Made by a program: the position numbers and the translations under genes. Below the pieces are notes generated by a model that saw only the letters and a program-made list of their open reading frames with translations, did not search any database and was not told the origin of the DNA. From Candidatus Moraniibacteriota bacterium (GTDB lineage Bacteria; Patescibacteriota; Minisyncoccia; Moranbacterales; UBA11712): a stretch of 45,113 nucleotides of DNA. Location of the stretch: assembly GCA_028695025.1 (NCBI GenBank), contig JAQVJV010000006.1:1-45113 (forward strand). The letters are read 5' to 3'. This document shows positions 9,885 through 18,178 of this stretch, in pieces. Numbering within the stretch: the first letter of the stretch is position 1; the number at the start of each line of letters is the position of its first letter.

Positions 9885-10358
9885 CTATATTACCTCTATC
9901 TCGTGCCGGATTACCTTCTCATTCCCGTCGAACAAAAAATTTCCTTCGAATTTCTTGCCTTCAAGGAACAAAAGATACCAAATCCGGTCGTCGTCCCACA
10001 TTTTGTCCCAGGGCAAATCGCTAACGCCAAACCACTGCGGTTTCATTTCTTCAGTTTCCACTGGTTCACCTATATATTCTTCAATCAAAAACAAATTCAC
10101 TTCATAGACTTGATCCGGAATTTCGGAAAATTCAAAATACATCACGCCCCGGTTTTCGAACTTCGTCGGCGTGATTCCGCATTCTTCCTGCATTTCACGC
10201 ACAACATTTTCTTCAAGCGTCTCTCCTTTTTCAACTTTTCCGCCATATCCGTTCCAGCGACCCTCGCCAAAACCCCGCTTCTTGAGGCCAAGGAGTATTT
10301 TCGGATGCTTGTACGCTAAGCAAAGCGTAGTTATTTTAGTTGGGGTTGGATGTTGCAT
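9885..10358 (-). CDS. NUDIX hydrolase
   Basis: Nudix box 'GGKVEKGETLEENVVREMQEECGI'. Confidence 0.93.
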   Translation of the reverse strand: MQHPTPTKITTLCLAYKHPKILLGLKKRGFGEGRWNGYGGKVEKGETLEENVVREMQEECGITPTKFENRGVMYFEFSEIPDQVYEVNLFLIEEYIGEPVETEEMKPQWFGVSDLPWDKMWDDDRIWYLLFLEGKKFEGNFLFDGNEKVIRHEIEVI

Positions 10359-12728
10359 CTATTTTCTCACCTTCACTTTCAAATTTTTTTCCAAATTACT
10401 AATGATTTTTCCCATCACCGCATCAATTTCTTCAGAAGTGAGCGTTTTTTCGTTCGAACCGATTTCCGCCCGAACGGCGAGACTTTTCTCGCCATCTTTT
10501 TCAAAAAGGTCGAACAACTCGACTCCCAAAACCAACTCCCCGCCGGATTTTTCAACTTCTTTTTCGATATCGGCGTAAACTATGTCACCGCCAACAAACA
10601 TCGAGATATCGCGCTTGACTGAAGGAAATTTGGAAATCGATCGGAATTGCCTTTCTTTTGCCAAGAAGGCGTTAAATAAGTTATCAACACTCACGCCAAA
10701 CAAAGCCACGCGAGAGTTAATTCCGTATTGTTTTGCCGTCAATGGATTTATTTCCCCAATTTTTCCAATTTTTATGTCTTTTATCCAAATTTCAGCCACT
10801 CTTCCAGGATGCCAAACGGAATATTTTCTCTTATGTCTCTTGTATTCGGCTTTTATCCTAAAAGATCTGCATAAGGCTTCAAAGGAGCCTTTTAGCTCAA
10901 AAAACGGAGAATTTATTCTACTATTTGCATATGCTCCGGAAAAAACCGTATATTCATCCGGATTTATTTTTCCAATATCGCGATATTTCCGTCCGATTTC
11001 AAAAATTTTTATCTCGTCGAAATGCTTTTGGTTTATATTTATATTTTTAAGCAATCCGGGAATCATTGAGCGGCGCAAATACTGCTGGTCCGGATTCATG
11101 GGATTGGCCACTTCATAATGTCCCGCGATGCCCAGCCCGCATTTTTCGATGTCGCTCGCCGAATAGAAAGAATAATTGAGCATTTCTGAAAATCCCAGTC
11201 CGACCAGCAAATCTTTCAGTTTGTTTTCGAAAATTCGCTTTTCGTTGGGCGTCGGGGCGGTGAGTTCCGTCCGCGGCGCTTGAGCGGGAATATTTTCATA
11301 GCCGTAAATTCGCCCGATTTCCTCGATCAAATCCTCTTGGGTTTTGAGATCGATCCGGCCGGTCGGAATCTCCACCTCACGCTTGGAAACTAAGTTTCCA
11401 AGTACCTTCATCCCGAGATTCTCCAGGATATTTTTGATTTTCTTTTCCGGAATATTTTCGCCGAGAAGGCTTTTCGCATAGTCCGGATCCAGCTTGATTT
11501 TCCAAGGCTTGACTTTCGCCGGATAAACATCTTTATACGCCGAAACTTTCACATTCTTTCCGCCGTATTTTTCAATCAGCTCAATTGCCCGCGCGGCGCC
11601 GACTTCCGCAAGATTCGGATCAACTTCCCGCTCAAAGCGATATGACGACTCGGAGTTGAGTCCCGGCCTTGCCCGTGTTTTCCGGATCATTGTCGGATTG
11701 AAATTGGCCGATTCCAAAACAATCGACGTGGTTTCATCGCTTATGCCGGAATTTTCTCCACCCATCACTCCCGCAAGAGCCAAGGCTTTTTCGGGGCTAG
11801 CTATCACAATATCATTTTCATTGAGCACATATTCTTTTTCATCAAGCAATTTGATTTTCTCATTCTTCTTTGCTTTTCTGACCTGAATATTAATCCTTGA
11901 TTTTTGATCACTAATTGCCGACGCATCGAATGAATGCAAAGGCTGGCCGGTTTCAAGCATGACATAATTAGTAATGTCGACAATATTATTGATCGGACGG
12001 ATTCCGCAAGTTTTGAGCCGCGCTTCGATCCAAGTTGGTGACGGCATAACCTCAATACCTTCCATCTTCACTCCAATATATCTCGGGCAAATTTTCTTGT
12101 CACTTATCTCAATAGATAAGTTTCCAACAATCTTCCCTCTTTTATGAAGAGGGATTGAGGGAAATTTTATTTTCCTCCCCTCAATCGCGCAGATTTCCCG
12201 CGCCATGCCTATGTGCGAAAGCGCGTCGTGCGCCCGGTTCGGCAGAATGTCAAATTGCAACTGGACATCGTCAAAGCCGAGATATTTCGCCAAATTTTCC
12301 CCGACTTTGGCATCGCTCTCGAGAATCATGATCCCCGCGTGATCTTCGCCAATCCCCAAATCTTTTTCACTGCAAAGCATTCCTTGCGATTTTGCGCCCC
12401 GAATTTCAGCTTCTTTGATTTGGATACCGGATAGGAGACATGCACCATCGAGAGCCGCCGGAACTTTTTGGCCGGGAGCGATATTCGGCGCTCCGCAGAC
12501 AATATCCAAAATTTTTGAACCGATATTCACCTTTGCGAGCTGTAAACGGTCGGCATTCGGATGTTTTTCCACTTTTTCAATTCGGCCGACAACCACATTT
12601 TCAAGCCCGCGCGACATCGGCTCCGTTTCTTCCAGTTCAAAAGCCCGCCGCGTCACAAGATCCGCCAGCTTTTTTGGTGCCAGTTTTGTTTTTGATAGCT
12701 CTTTTAGCCAGTTATATGAGTATTTCAT
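10359..12728 (-). CDS. pheT: Phenylalanyl-tRNA synthetase beta subunit
   Basis: N-terminal EMAP/tRBD 'VVGRIEKVEKHPNADRLQLAKVNIG', B3/4 and B5 domains, C-terminal FDX-ACB; adjacent pheS. Confidence 0.95.
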   Translation of the reverse strand: MKYSYNWLKELSKTKLAPKKLADLVTRRAFELEETEPMSRGLENVVVGRIEKVEKHPNADRLQLAKVNIGSKILDIVCGAPNIAPGQKVPAALDGACLLSGIQIKEAEIRGAKSQGMLCSEKDLGIGEDHAGIMILESDAKVGENLAKYLGFDDVQLQFDILPNRAHDALSHIGMAREICAIEGRKIKFPSIPLHKRGKIVGNLSIEISDKKICPRYIGVKMEGIEVMPSPTWIEARLKTCGIRPINNIVDITNYVMLETGQPLHSFDASAISDQKSRINIQVRKAKKNEKIKLLDEKEYVLNENDIVIASPEKALALAGVMGGENSGISDETTSIVLESANFNPTMIRKTRARPGLNSESSYRFEREVDPNLAEVGAARAIELIEKYGGKNVKVSAYKDVYPAKVKPWKIKLDPDYAKSLLGENIPEKKIKNILENLGMKVLGNLVSKREVEIPTGRIDLKTQEDLIEEIGRIYGYENIPAQAPRTELTAPTPNEKRIFENKLKDLLVGLGFSEMLNYSFYSASDIEKCGLGIAGHYEVANPMNPDQQYLRRSMIPGLLKNININQKHFDEIKIFEIGRKYRDIGKINPDEYTVFSGAYANSRINSPFFELKGSFEALCRSFRIKAEYKRHKRKYSVWHPGRVAEIWIKDIKIGKIGEINPLTAKQYGINSRVALFGVSVDNLFNAFLAKERQFRSISKFPSVKRDISMFVGGDIVYADIEKEVEKSGGELVLGVELFDLFEKDGEKSLAVRAEIGSNEKTLTSEEIDAVMGKIISNLEKNLKVKVRK
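11382..11402. repeat. Perfect 21 nt palindrome inside pheT
   Basis: CTTGGAAACT-T-AGTTTCCAAG, 10 bp arms with a 1 nt centre. Confidence 0.75.
12103..12120. repeat. Inverted repeat inside pheT
   Basis: CTTATCT-caat-AGATAAG. Confidence 0.6.
12126..12157. repeat. Palindromic segment inside pheT encoding FPSIPLHKRGKIVG
   Basis: CAATcttCCCTCTT-ttatg-AAGAGGGATTG. Confidence 0.6.
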
Positions 12729-12742
12729 GTCTTAAAAAAGTG

Positions 12743-13765
12743 CTAGAATTGTTTGATAAATCTCAAATCTCCACTCTCAATCCAACGGATATCATCGATT
12801 TTGTATTTCATCATAGCAAGGCGCTCAAGGCCAAAACCCCAAGCGAATCCTTGATACTTGTTCTTTGGATATCCCGCCGCCGCAAAAACATTCTGATTGA
12901 CCATTCCGGCACCGCCAATTTCAATCCAACCCGCTTGTTTGCAAGTTCGACAACCTTTTCCGCCACAAATTGAACAACTGATATCAAATTCAAAACTTGG
13001 CTCGGTGAACGGAAAAAAGCTGGGCCGCAAACGGATTTGCGTTTCTTTTCCAAAGAAAATCGTGAAGAATTGTTGGGCGATATATTTAAAATTCCCAACA
13101 CTTATATCATCGCCGACCATTAAAGCCTCAAATTGATGAAGTGTATGCTCATGTTTGGCGTCCGTTGCTTCATTTCGAAAAACCCGTCCAGGAGCGACAA
13201 TTCGCAAGGGTGGTTTGTGTTTTTCCATATAGCGAATTTGCACTGGCGAGGTATGGGTACGCAAAACCAAGCTTTCTTTCTTGGATTTCACCCAAAAAGT
13301 ATCCTGCATATCACGCGCCGGGTGGTCTTTCGGAAAATTCAAAGCGTCAAAATTATAACGCTCAAGCTCCACTTCCGGTCCGTCGGCAATTTCAAAACCC
13401 ATGGAAGTGAATATTTTTTCAATATCCCGCTGAACCAAAGTGATCGGGTTCAAGTGTCCAAGCTCTTGCTTTTTTCCCGGCAAGGTGACGTCAATCGCCT
13501 CTTTTTCCCAATCGACTTTTTCAGACATTTCCCGGCCGTGTTTTGCAATTGCATTCTCAATTTCCATCCGGATCCTGTTGGCCAGCGCCCCGACGGTTTT
13601 TCTTTTTTTTTCATCCAAATTCTTGAGATTTTTGAGGATTTCCGTGAGCTTTCCTTTGCGGCCGAGATATTTCACTTTGACATCATAAAGCATCTGCTCC
13701 GAAGCAGTTTTTTCGATTTCTGCAAAACTCTTGGTTTTGATTTCGGCAATTTTTTCTTTCAACAT
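12743..13765 (-). CDS. pheS: Phenylalanyl-tRNA synthetase alpha subunit
   Basis: 'NFPKDHPARDMQDTFW', 'LRTHTSPVQIRYM', 'FRPSFFPFTEPSFE', 'GFAWGFGLERLAMMKY'. Confidence 0.96.
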   Translation of the reverse strand: MLKEKIAEIKTKSFAEIEKTASEQMLYDVKVKYLGRKGKLTEILKNLKNLDEKKRKTVGALANRIRMEIENAIAKHGREMSEKVDWEKEAIDVTLPGKKQELGHLNPITLVQRDIEKIFTSMGFEIADGPEVELERYNFDALNFPKDHPARDMQDTFWVKSKKESLVLRTHTSPVQIRYMEKHKPPLRIVAPGRVFRNEATDAKHEHTLHQFEALMVGDDISVGNFKYIAQQFFTIFFGKETQIRLRPSFFPFTEPSFEFDISCSICGGKGCRTCKQAGWIEIGGAGMVNQNVFAAAGYPKNKYQGFAWGFGLERLAMMKYKIDDIRWIESGDLRFIKQF

Positions 13766-13914
13766 ACGCTATAAATATAAGATAAAAACTGCAAAAAGTC
13801 CAGAATGCGCTATGATAAGGTTTTTAATGATGTATCTCGGAAACGCACAAAAGACGCGTTTAGCCGCATCTTTTAAGTTTATCATTACTCAATCCCTTTA
13901 ATAAAGAACAAAAG

Positions 13915-13933
13915 CTGGCTCCCTCGAAACCAG
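13915..13933 (-). terminator. Terminator downstream of tRNA-Tyr
   Basis: CTGGTTTC-gag-GGAGCCAG (with G-U pairs) followed by CTTTTGTTCTTT on the minus strand. Confidence 0.5.
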
Positions 13934-13946
13934 TTTTTGCAAAATG

Positions 13947-14029
13947 TGGGTGCGGCAGGACTCGAACCTGCGAAGCCCGGAGGGCGCCAAATTTACAGTC
14001 TGGAGCAATTGCCGCTATGCGACGCACCC
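13947..14029 (-). tRNA. tRNA-Tyr(GTA), class II with variable arm
   Basis: GGGTGCG/CGCACCC acceptor, CCAGA-CTGTAAA-TTTGG anticodon arm, GCCC-tcc-GGGC variable arm, GCAGG-TTCGAGT-CCTGC T arm. Confidence 0.93.
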
Positions 14030-14808
14030 ATGTTAATAAACTCCAAGAAGCGTTGTTCATGCTTCTTATTGCCAAATCCGATTACTTTATGATATTGAAC
14101 TAGATCTTTTTTCTTTGTTAAGTATATATTTTTATCATTGCTTATTTTCGAAGGTGAAAATCCCATTAACACTAACATCTTATGCGTTGAATTCAACAGA
14201 GGCCTGGATTTATTACAAAAAGACAGCTGTGTTCCAAATCTCAATTTATACACTGAACCGTCAGTATCAAAAAATCCTCTTAGGGCTTTTTTAATAAATT
14301 CGCGGCGATCGAATATCCATTTAGGGAAATCAACTTGATACTTAACTTTATTGGAAACCATCCCCATTGAAAATAACCACCTGACAAGCCTGACAGAACC
14401 TAGATAAACCACGATATCACCTCTTTTAGTATACGCTTTTTTGGGACGAACATTGAATAGTTTTTCCATTAAATCAACCACATAATCAACGAATTGCTCC
14501 TCTTTTTTCCCTAACGTTACTGTTATTTGCGATGTCGTTATATGACCATCACCCAGGATAATACCCATAAATTCGGCAAGATTGGCTGAAAATCCGGGAA
14601 TTTTCACATCTGTTCTGATATTATTGAATCCCTTTTTTGCTGATCGATTTATTGGAATCTTCAATCTGATCAACCTGTCATATACCGTACTCTCGTTTAT
14701 TTTGAGAATTGTTGCAATATCTCCAATTGATTTATTCTGTCCGACATAAAGTTCGCGCAGTTCCTTTTTTTTAACTTGCTCCTCGATTTTCGTCCACTTC
14801 GTAGCCAT
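13993..14808 (-). CDS. LAGLIDADG homing endonuclease with N-terminal HTH; C-terminus overlaps tRNA-Tyr
   Basis: Two motifs 'FMGIILGDGHI' and 'LRGFFDTDGSVYK'; N-terminal HTH 'KSIGDIATILKINESTVYDRLIRL'; RBS AAGGA upstream of ATG. Confidence 0.88.
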   Translation of the reverse strand: MATKWTKIEEQVKKKELRELYVGQNKSIGDIATILKINESTVYDRLIRLKIPINRSAKKGFNNIRTDVKIPGFSANLAEFMGIILGDGHITTSQITVTLGKKEEQFVDYVVDLMEKLFNVRPKKAYTKRGDIVVYLGSVRLVRWLFSMGMVSNKVKYQVDFPKWIFDRREFIKKALRGFFDTDGSVYKLRFGTQLSFCNKSRPLLNSTHKMLVLMGFSPSKISNDKNIYLTKKKDLVQYHKVIGFGNKKHEQRFLEFINMGASHSGNCSRL

Positions 14809-14850
14809 GTCCTTAATCTATCCAAATAACATCCGTTTGTCAAATTATTA

Positions 14851-14874
14851 AATTGACCGCTCTGCCACCTACCC
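14851..14874 (-). pseudogene. Orphan 5' half of a class II tRNA (tRNA-Tyr-like)
   Basis: GGGTAGGTGGCAGAGCGGTCAATT matches acceptor plus D-arm layout of class II tRNAs, then breaks off into AT-rich sequence. Confidence 0.6.
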
Positions 14875-14892
14875 AACTTATATTCAATTGTG

Positions 14893-14987
14893 AGCCGTCC
14901 ATCAGAGTCGAACTGATAACCTACTGTTTACAAAACAGTTGCTCCCCGCCCGTACCGAACGGCACGTTCGGGCGGGTGCCATTGAGC
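14893..14987 (-). pseudogene. tRNA-Thr(TGT)-like remnant with palindrome in the D-loop
   Basis: GCTC...GAGC D-stem, ACTGT-TTTGTAA-ACAGT anticodon arm, ATCAG-TTCGACT-CTGAT T arm; 3' acceptor GGACGGC lacks a matching 5' strand. Confidence 0.65.
14945..14976. repeat. 32 bp GC-rich palindrome inserted in the tRNA-Thr-like D-loop
   Basis: CCCGCCCGTACCGAACGGCACGTTCGGGCGGG; nested CGAACG-tgc-CGTTCG. Confidence 0.75.
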
Positions 14988-14992
14988 CCATG

Positions 14993-15065
14993 AGCCGAAG
15001 GTGGGAGTCGAACCCACGGCCAACGGTTTACAAAACCGTTGCTCTGGCCACTGAGCTACTTCGGC
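14993..15065 (-). tRNA. tRNA-Thr(TGT)
   Basis: GCCGAAG/CTTCGGC acceptor, ACGGT-TTTGTAA-ACCGT anticodon arm, GTGGG-TTCGACT-CCCAC T arm. Confidence 0.94.
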
Positions 15066-15083
15066 GATTTTTTTTTATTTCAT

Positions 15084-15809
15084 TCAGCTTCCTAATCTCA
15101 TCTTCATTTCAATCTCCCGCAAGGCGCTTTTGGCTTTGAGGTCGCGCGGACGGAGCTTCAGCACCATCTTGAATGACTCTTTCGCGTCTTTTATGTTTCC
15201 GATCCCCATATAATAATCCCCGATTTCGCGATAAGCCTCGATATCTCTCGGATTCTCGGCGATGCGGTATATGAGAGCGGCTTCCCGCACCTTGTCTTCC
15301 GGCAGAGGTTCTTTTTTGAGCACGACCGGCGGAGCTTCCGGTTTTCTCCGGACGATCACTTCACTGCCAACCATCTGGCGCACGCTCCCGTGATCTTCCA
15401 TAATATCCATGGAAATTTCCTCGGCTTGCTCAATTTTTTGGATTATCTCCTCCTCGTGGCTACTTTTTGCCATGTCTTCCTCGAATTTTTCCGCTTTTTT
15501 CGCATCCCGCCTCGCCCGCAAATTCGAAGCCCATTCGGAGAACAGCTGTTCAATTTTCCTGAACACGTTTTTCGTTCCCAAAAGGACCTTTTCCAGAAAA
15601 TGAAGAAAGCTCTTTCCCAGCCCGGAAAACCTGCTCTTCCAATTCTTTTTCTCACCGGCTGGATTTTCAATCCTTGCTTGCAAAGCGCTTATTTTTTTGA
15701 ATTCCCCTGATTTTTTCCCGAGGATCACAATAAGCCCGGCGAGAGCAATGACGAGTATCACCGGCGGCATATATATCCAAAACGAATTGTTCGAAAATTG
15801 GCTAAACAT
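15084..15809 (-). CDS. Membrane-anchored TPR protein
   Basis: N-terminal TM 'YMPPVILVIALAGLIVIL'; C-terminal TPR 'DIEAYREIGDYYMGIGNIKDAKESFKMVLKLRPRDLKAKSAL'. Confidence 0.75.
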   Translation of the reverse strand: MFSQFSNNSFWIYMPPVILVIALAGLIVILGKKSGEFKKISALQARIENPAGEKKNWKSRFSGLGKSFLHFLEKVLLGTKNVFRKIEQLFSEWASNLRARRDAKKAEKFEEDMAKSSHEEEIIQKIEQAEEISMDIMEDHGSVRQMVGSEVIVRRKPEAPPVVLKKEPLPEDKVREAALIYRIAENPRDIEAYREIGDYYMGIGNIKDAKESFKMVLKLRPRDLKAKSALREIEMKMRLGS

Positions 15810-16584
15810 CCTTTATTTTTACTTCGATACGGTTCCCATTTTCAAGTTCGACAAAAACTGTTTCGGTGAGAGCGTTCATTTTTTTGACAATTCCTTTTCC
15901 TTCTTTTGTCTTGATTTCCTGCCTGATTTCCGGCATTTTTTCGAGCATTTTTTGGTATTGCCCGGCTTCGTAAGCAAGACAGCACATCAGTCTTCCGCAA
16001 AGCCCCGAAATTCTTTCCGACCCCCGGTGGACAATTTGCTGGGACTTGGCCATATCCGAAGTGATGCTCGGCAGATCGTCGCTGAAGCGGATGCAACAGA
16101 GTTCTCGCCCGCATATTCCATACCCGCCGGAGCTGCGCGCTTCGTCCCGGGCGCCCACTTGATGGAGCCGGATGGAACGCTGGAATTTTTTGGAAAGGGT
16201 TTTCACCAGTTCGCGAAAATCAATCCGGCCGTCTGCAATGAAAGCAAAGGAAACCATCCCTCCGTCGAAAGAATACGATGCGCCGACGATTTTCATCGGA
16301 AGATCGCTCTTCCTCACCTCATCGCGGCAAATTTTGACAGCTTCCGCTTCTTTCTCCCGGTTGCTTTTAACAAGGTTCACGTCCCGCAAATTCGCCTTCC
16401 TTACTAGCTTGACTTCTGCGCAATTCCCCGGCTTCTTCTCCTCCGTGATAACTTTTTCCACAATCGCCGAATTTGTCCCTTCCTCGCTCTCCACAATCAC
16501 CAAGTCGCCTTTTTCCAGCGAATGGCTTGTTTTCGCGAAGCATCGGCTCTCCCAGGGACGGATTTTGAGAAAAATGAGGCTCAT
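15802..16584 (-). CDS. PSP1 domain protein (RicT/YaaT-like)
   Basis: 'GYGICGRELCCIRFSDDLPSITSDMAKSQ', 'ISGLCGRLMCCLAYE' conserved in PSP1/YaaT. Confidence 0.92.
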   Translation of the reverse strand: MSLIFLKIRPWESRCFAKTSHSLEKGDLVIVESEEGTNSAIVEKVITEEKKPGNCAEVKLVRKANLRDVNLVKSNREKEAEAVKICRDEVRKSDLPMKIVGASYSFDGGMVSFAFIADGRIDFRELVKTLSKKFQRSIRLHQVGARDEARSSGGYGICGRELCCIRFSDDLPSITSDMAKSQQIVHRGSERISGLCGRLMCCLAYEAGQYQKMLEKMPEIRQEIKTKEGKGIVKKMNALTETVFVELENGNRIEVKIKDV

Positions 16585-17181
16585 TTATATTTCCAACCGG
16601 GAAAACTTTTCGACTTTGATATTTTCTCCGATTTTGGCAATTTTCTCTTTGATCAGCTCATCGACAGTAACATCCGGATCTTTGACAAATGGTTGCGCAA
16701 GAAGCGACATTTCCTCAAAGTGCTTCGCGGTTTTTCCGGCGATTATCTTTTCCAGGATTTCTGCCGGCTTCTTCTCGTTGGCGAATTCCTCCCGGGCAAC
16801 CTTTTCAAATTCGTCCTTTTCTTCGGCGCTCACGTCTTCAATCGACAAATATTTCGGATTGGCCGCCGCAATATGCATGGCAAGGTCGTGCGCCAATTCC
16901 TGAAATTCGGAATTTTTGGCCACAAAATCGGTTTCGCAAAGCAATTCAACCATAGCGCCGATTTTTCCGTTGCCGTGGACATACGTTGCCACAACGCCCT
17001 CGCCGGTTTCCCGTCCGGCTTTTTTCCGGGCTTTTTCCTTTCCGCGCCGGCGCAGGCTTTCAACCGCTTTTTCCAAATCCCCTTCCGTTTCCACGAGAGC
17101 GTTCCGGCATTCCATGATGCTTGCCCCGGTTTGGTCCCGCAAGGTTTTCACCAATTCGGCGGTTATTTTTATTTCACCCAT
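16585..17181 (-). CDS. tsf: Translation elongation factor Ts
   Basis: 'VKTLRDQTGASIMECRNALVETEGDLEKAVESLR', 'CETDFVAKN'; downstream of rpsB. Confidence 0.96.
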   Translation of the reverse strand: MGEIKITAELVKTLRDQTGASIMECRNALVETEGDLEKAVESLRRRGKEKARKKAGRETGEGVVATYVHGNGKIGAMVELLCETDFVAKNSEFQELAHDLAMHIAAANPKYLSIEDVSAEEKDEFEKVAREEFANEKKPAEILEKIIAGKTAKHFEEMSLLAQPFVKDPDVTVDELIKEKIAKIGENIKVEKFSRLEI

Positions 17182-17201
17182 ATATTTGAGGTTTTAATAG
17201 C

Positions 17202-17996
17202 TTATGAATTTTTTTGGCCCGCTTTTTCAGCCTTGGCCGCCTGTTTGGCCTTGGCAATATTTTTGGCCACGAGGCCCAAGATATACTTGAGCGCGGAAAG
17301 AGCATCGTCATTGGCCGGAATCGGAAAATCAACCAGTGTCGGATCCGTATTGGTATCCGTGATAGCCACTGTCGGAATTCCCGCGCGGCGCGCCTCTTTC
17401 ACGGCAAGATCGCTATCTTTGATATCAATGATGAAAACGGCTTGGGGGAGTTTTTCCATCCGCTTGATCCCGCCCATTTTTTCATCCATCCGTTCAACTT
17501 CCTTTTTGATCCGGCTTTGCTCGTATTTGGTATATTTCTTGATTTCTTCGCTGTTGATCAGGCTCTCCTGATCATTGAAATATTTGATGCGGCGCTTGAT
17601 TTCTCCAAAATTGGTGAAAGTCCCGCCCAACCAGCGGTTTTTGACATAAGGCATATCAAGGGCAGCTGCCACCTCCTCGACCAGGTTCCGGGCTTGCGGC
17701 TTGGTCCCGACGAAAAGAATTTTTCCTCCGTTTTCAACAGTATTCGCGAGAAATTCCAAAGCTTCCTTGAAAAGGCCTTCGGTTTTCTCGAGATCGATGA
17801 TGTGGATATTATTCTTTACGCCGAAAATATATTCTTTCATTTTCGGGTTCCATCGGGAATTTTTGTGCCCGAAATGGAGTCCTGCCCGAAGCATGCTGGC
17901 GATATCGAGCTCCAGTTTTTCATAAGAAAAACCAGCCGCTTTTTCCGGGCTGTTCGCAGTTTGCCCCTCGATCGGGGCCTTTTGGTCATTTTTCAT
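17202..17996 (-). CDS. rpsB: 30S ribosomal protein S2
   Basis: '[25 protein letters not shown]', 'VGTKPQAR', '[11 protein letters not shown]', '[14 protein letters not shown]'. Confidence 0.97.
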   Translation of the reverse strand: MKNDQKAPIEGQTANSPEKAAGFSYEKLELDIASMLRAGLHFGHKNSRWNPKMKEYIFGVKNNIHIIDLEKTEGLFKEALEFLANTVENGGKILFVGTKPQARNLVEEVAAALDMPYVKNRWLGGTFTNFGEIKRRIKYFNDQESLINSEEIKKYTKYEQSRIKKEVERMDEKMGGIKRMEKLPQAVFIIDIKDSDLAVKEARRAGIPTVAITDTNTDPTLVDFPIPANDDALSALKYILGLVAKNIAKAKQAAKAEKAGQKNS

Positions 17997-18023
17997 GGTT
18001 TTTTCCTTTAATTATCATCTTCT

Positions 18024-18070
18024 ACCCCTCGAACCACCCCGCTAGTGGGGACAAGGAATTTCCCTTGAGG
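18024..18070 (-). ncRNA. Putative structured rpsB leader (three-way-junction-like)
   Basis: CCTC/GAGG closing pairs enclosing CCCC/GGGG and CAAGG/CCTTG hairpins in the 5' UTR of rpsB. Confidence 0.4.
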
Positions 18071-18092
18071 AGTATGCTTATTAACGCAAATA

Positions 18093-18121
18093 ATCTTATC
18101 AAAAAGCGCGGGACTTGTCAA
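18093..18121 (-). promoter_or_regulatory. sigma70-type promoter for rpsB-tsf
   Basis: TTGACA-N17-TAAGAT on the minus strand. Confidence 0.65.
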
Positions 18122-18143
18122 TCATATATATTTATGCTAGGAT
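18115..18143 (+). promoter_or_regulatory. sigma70-type promoter for rpmE-prfA sharing the -35 site with the divergent rpsB promoter
   Basis: TTGTCA-N17-TAGGAT on the plus strand. Confidence 0.5.
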
Positions 18144-18178
18144 TTCTAGGTAAATTTACTAATCTTACCCCATATATT

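Noticed and set aside
13993-14874. Group I intron in tRNA-Tyr
   Set aside because: Too little non-coding sequence for an intron core, break is in the D-arm rather than the anticodon loop, and the downstream tRNA is complete.
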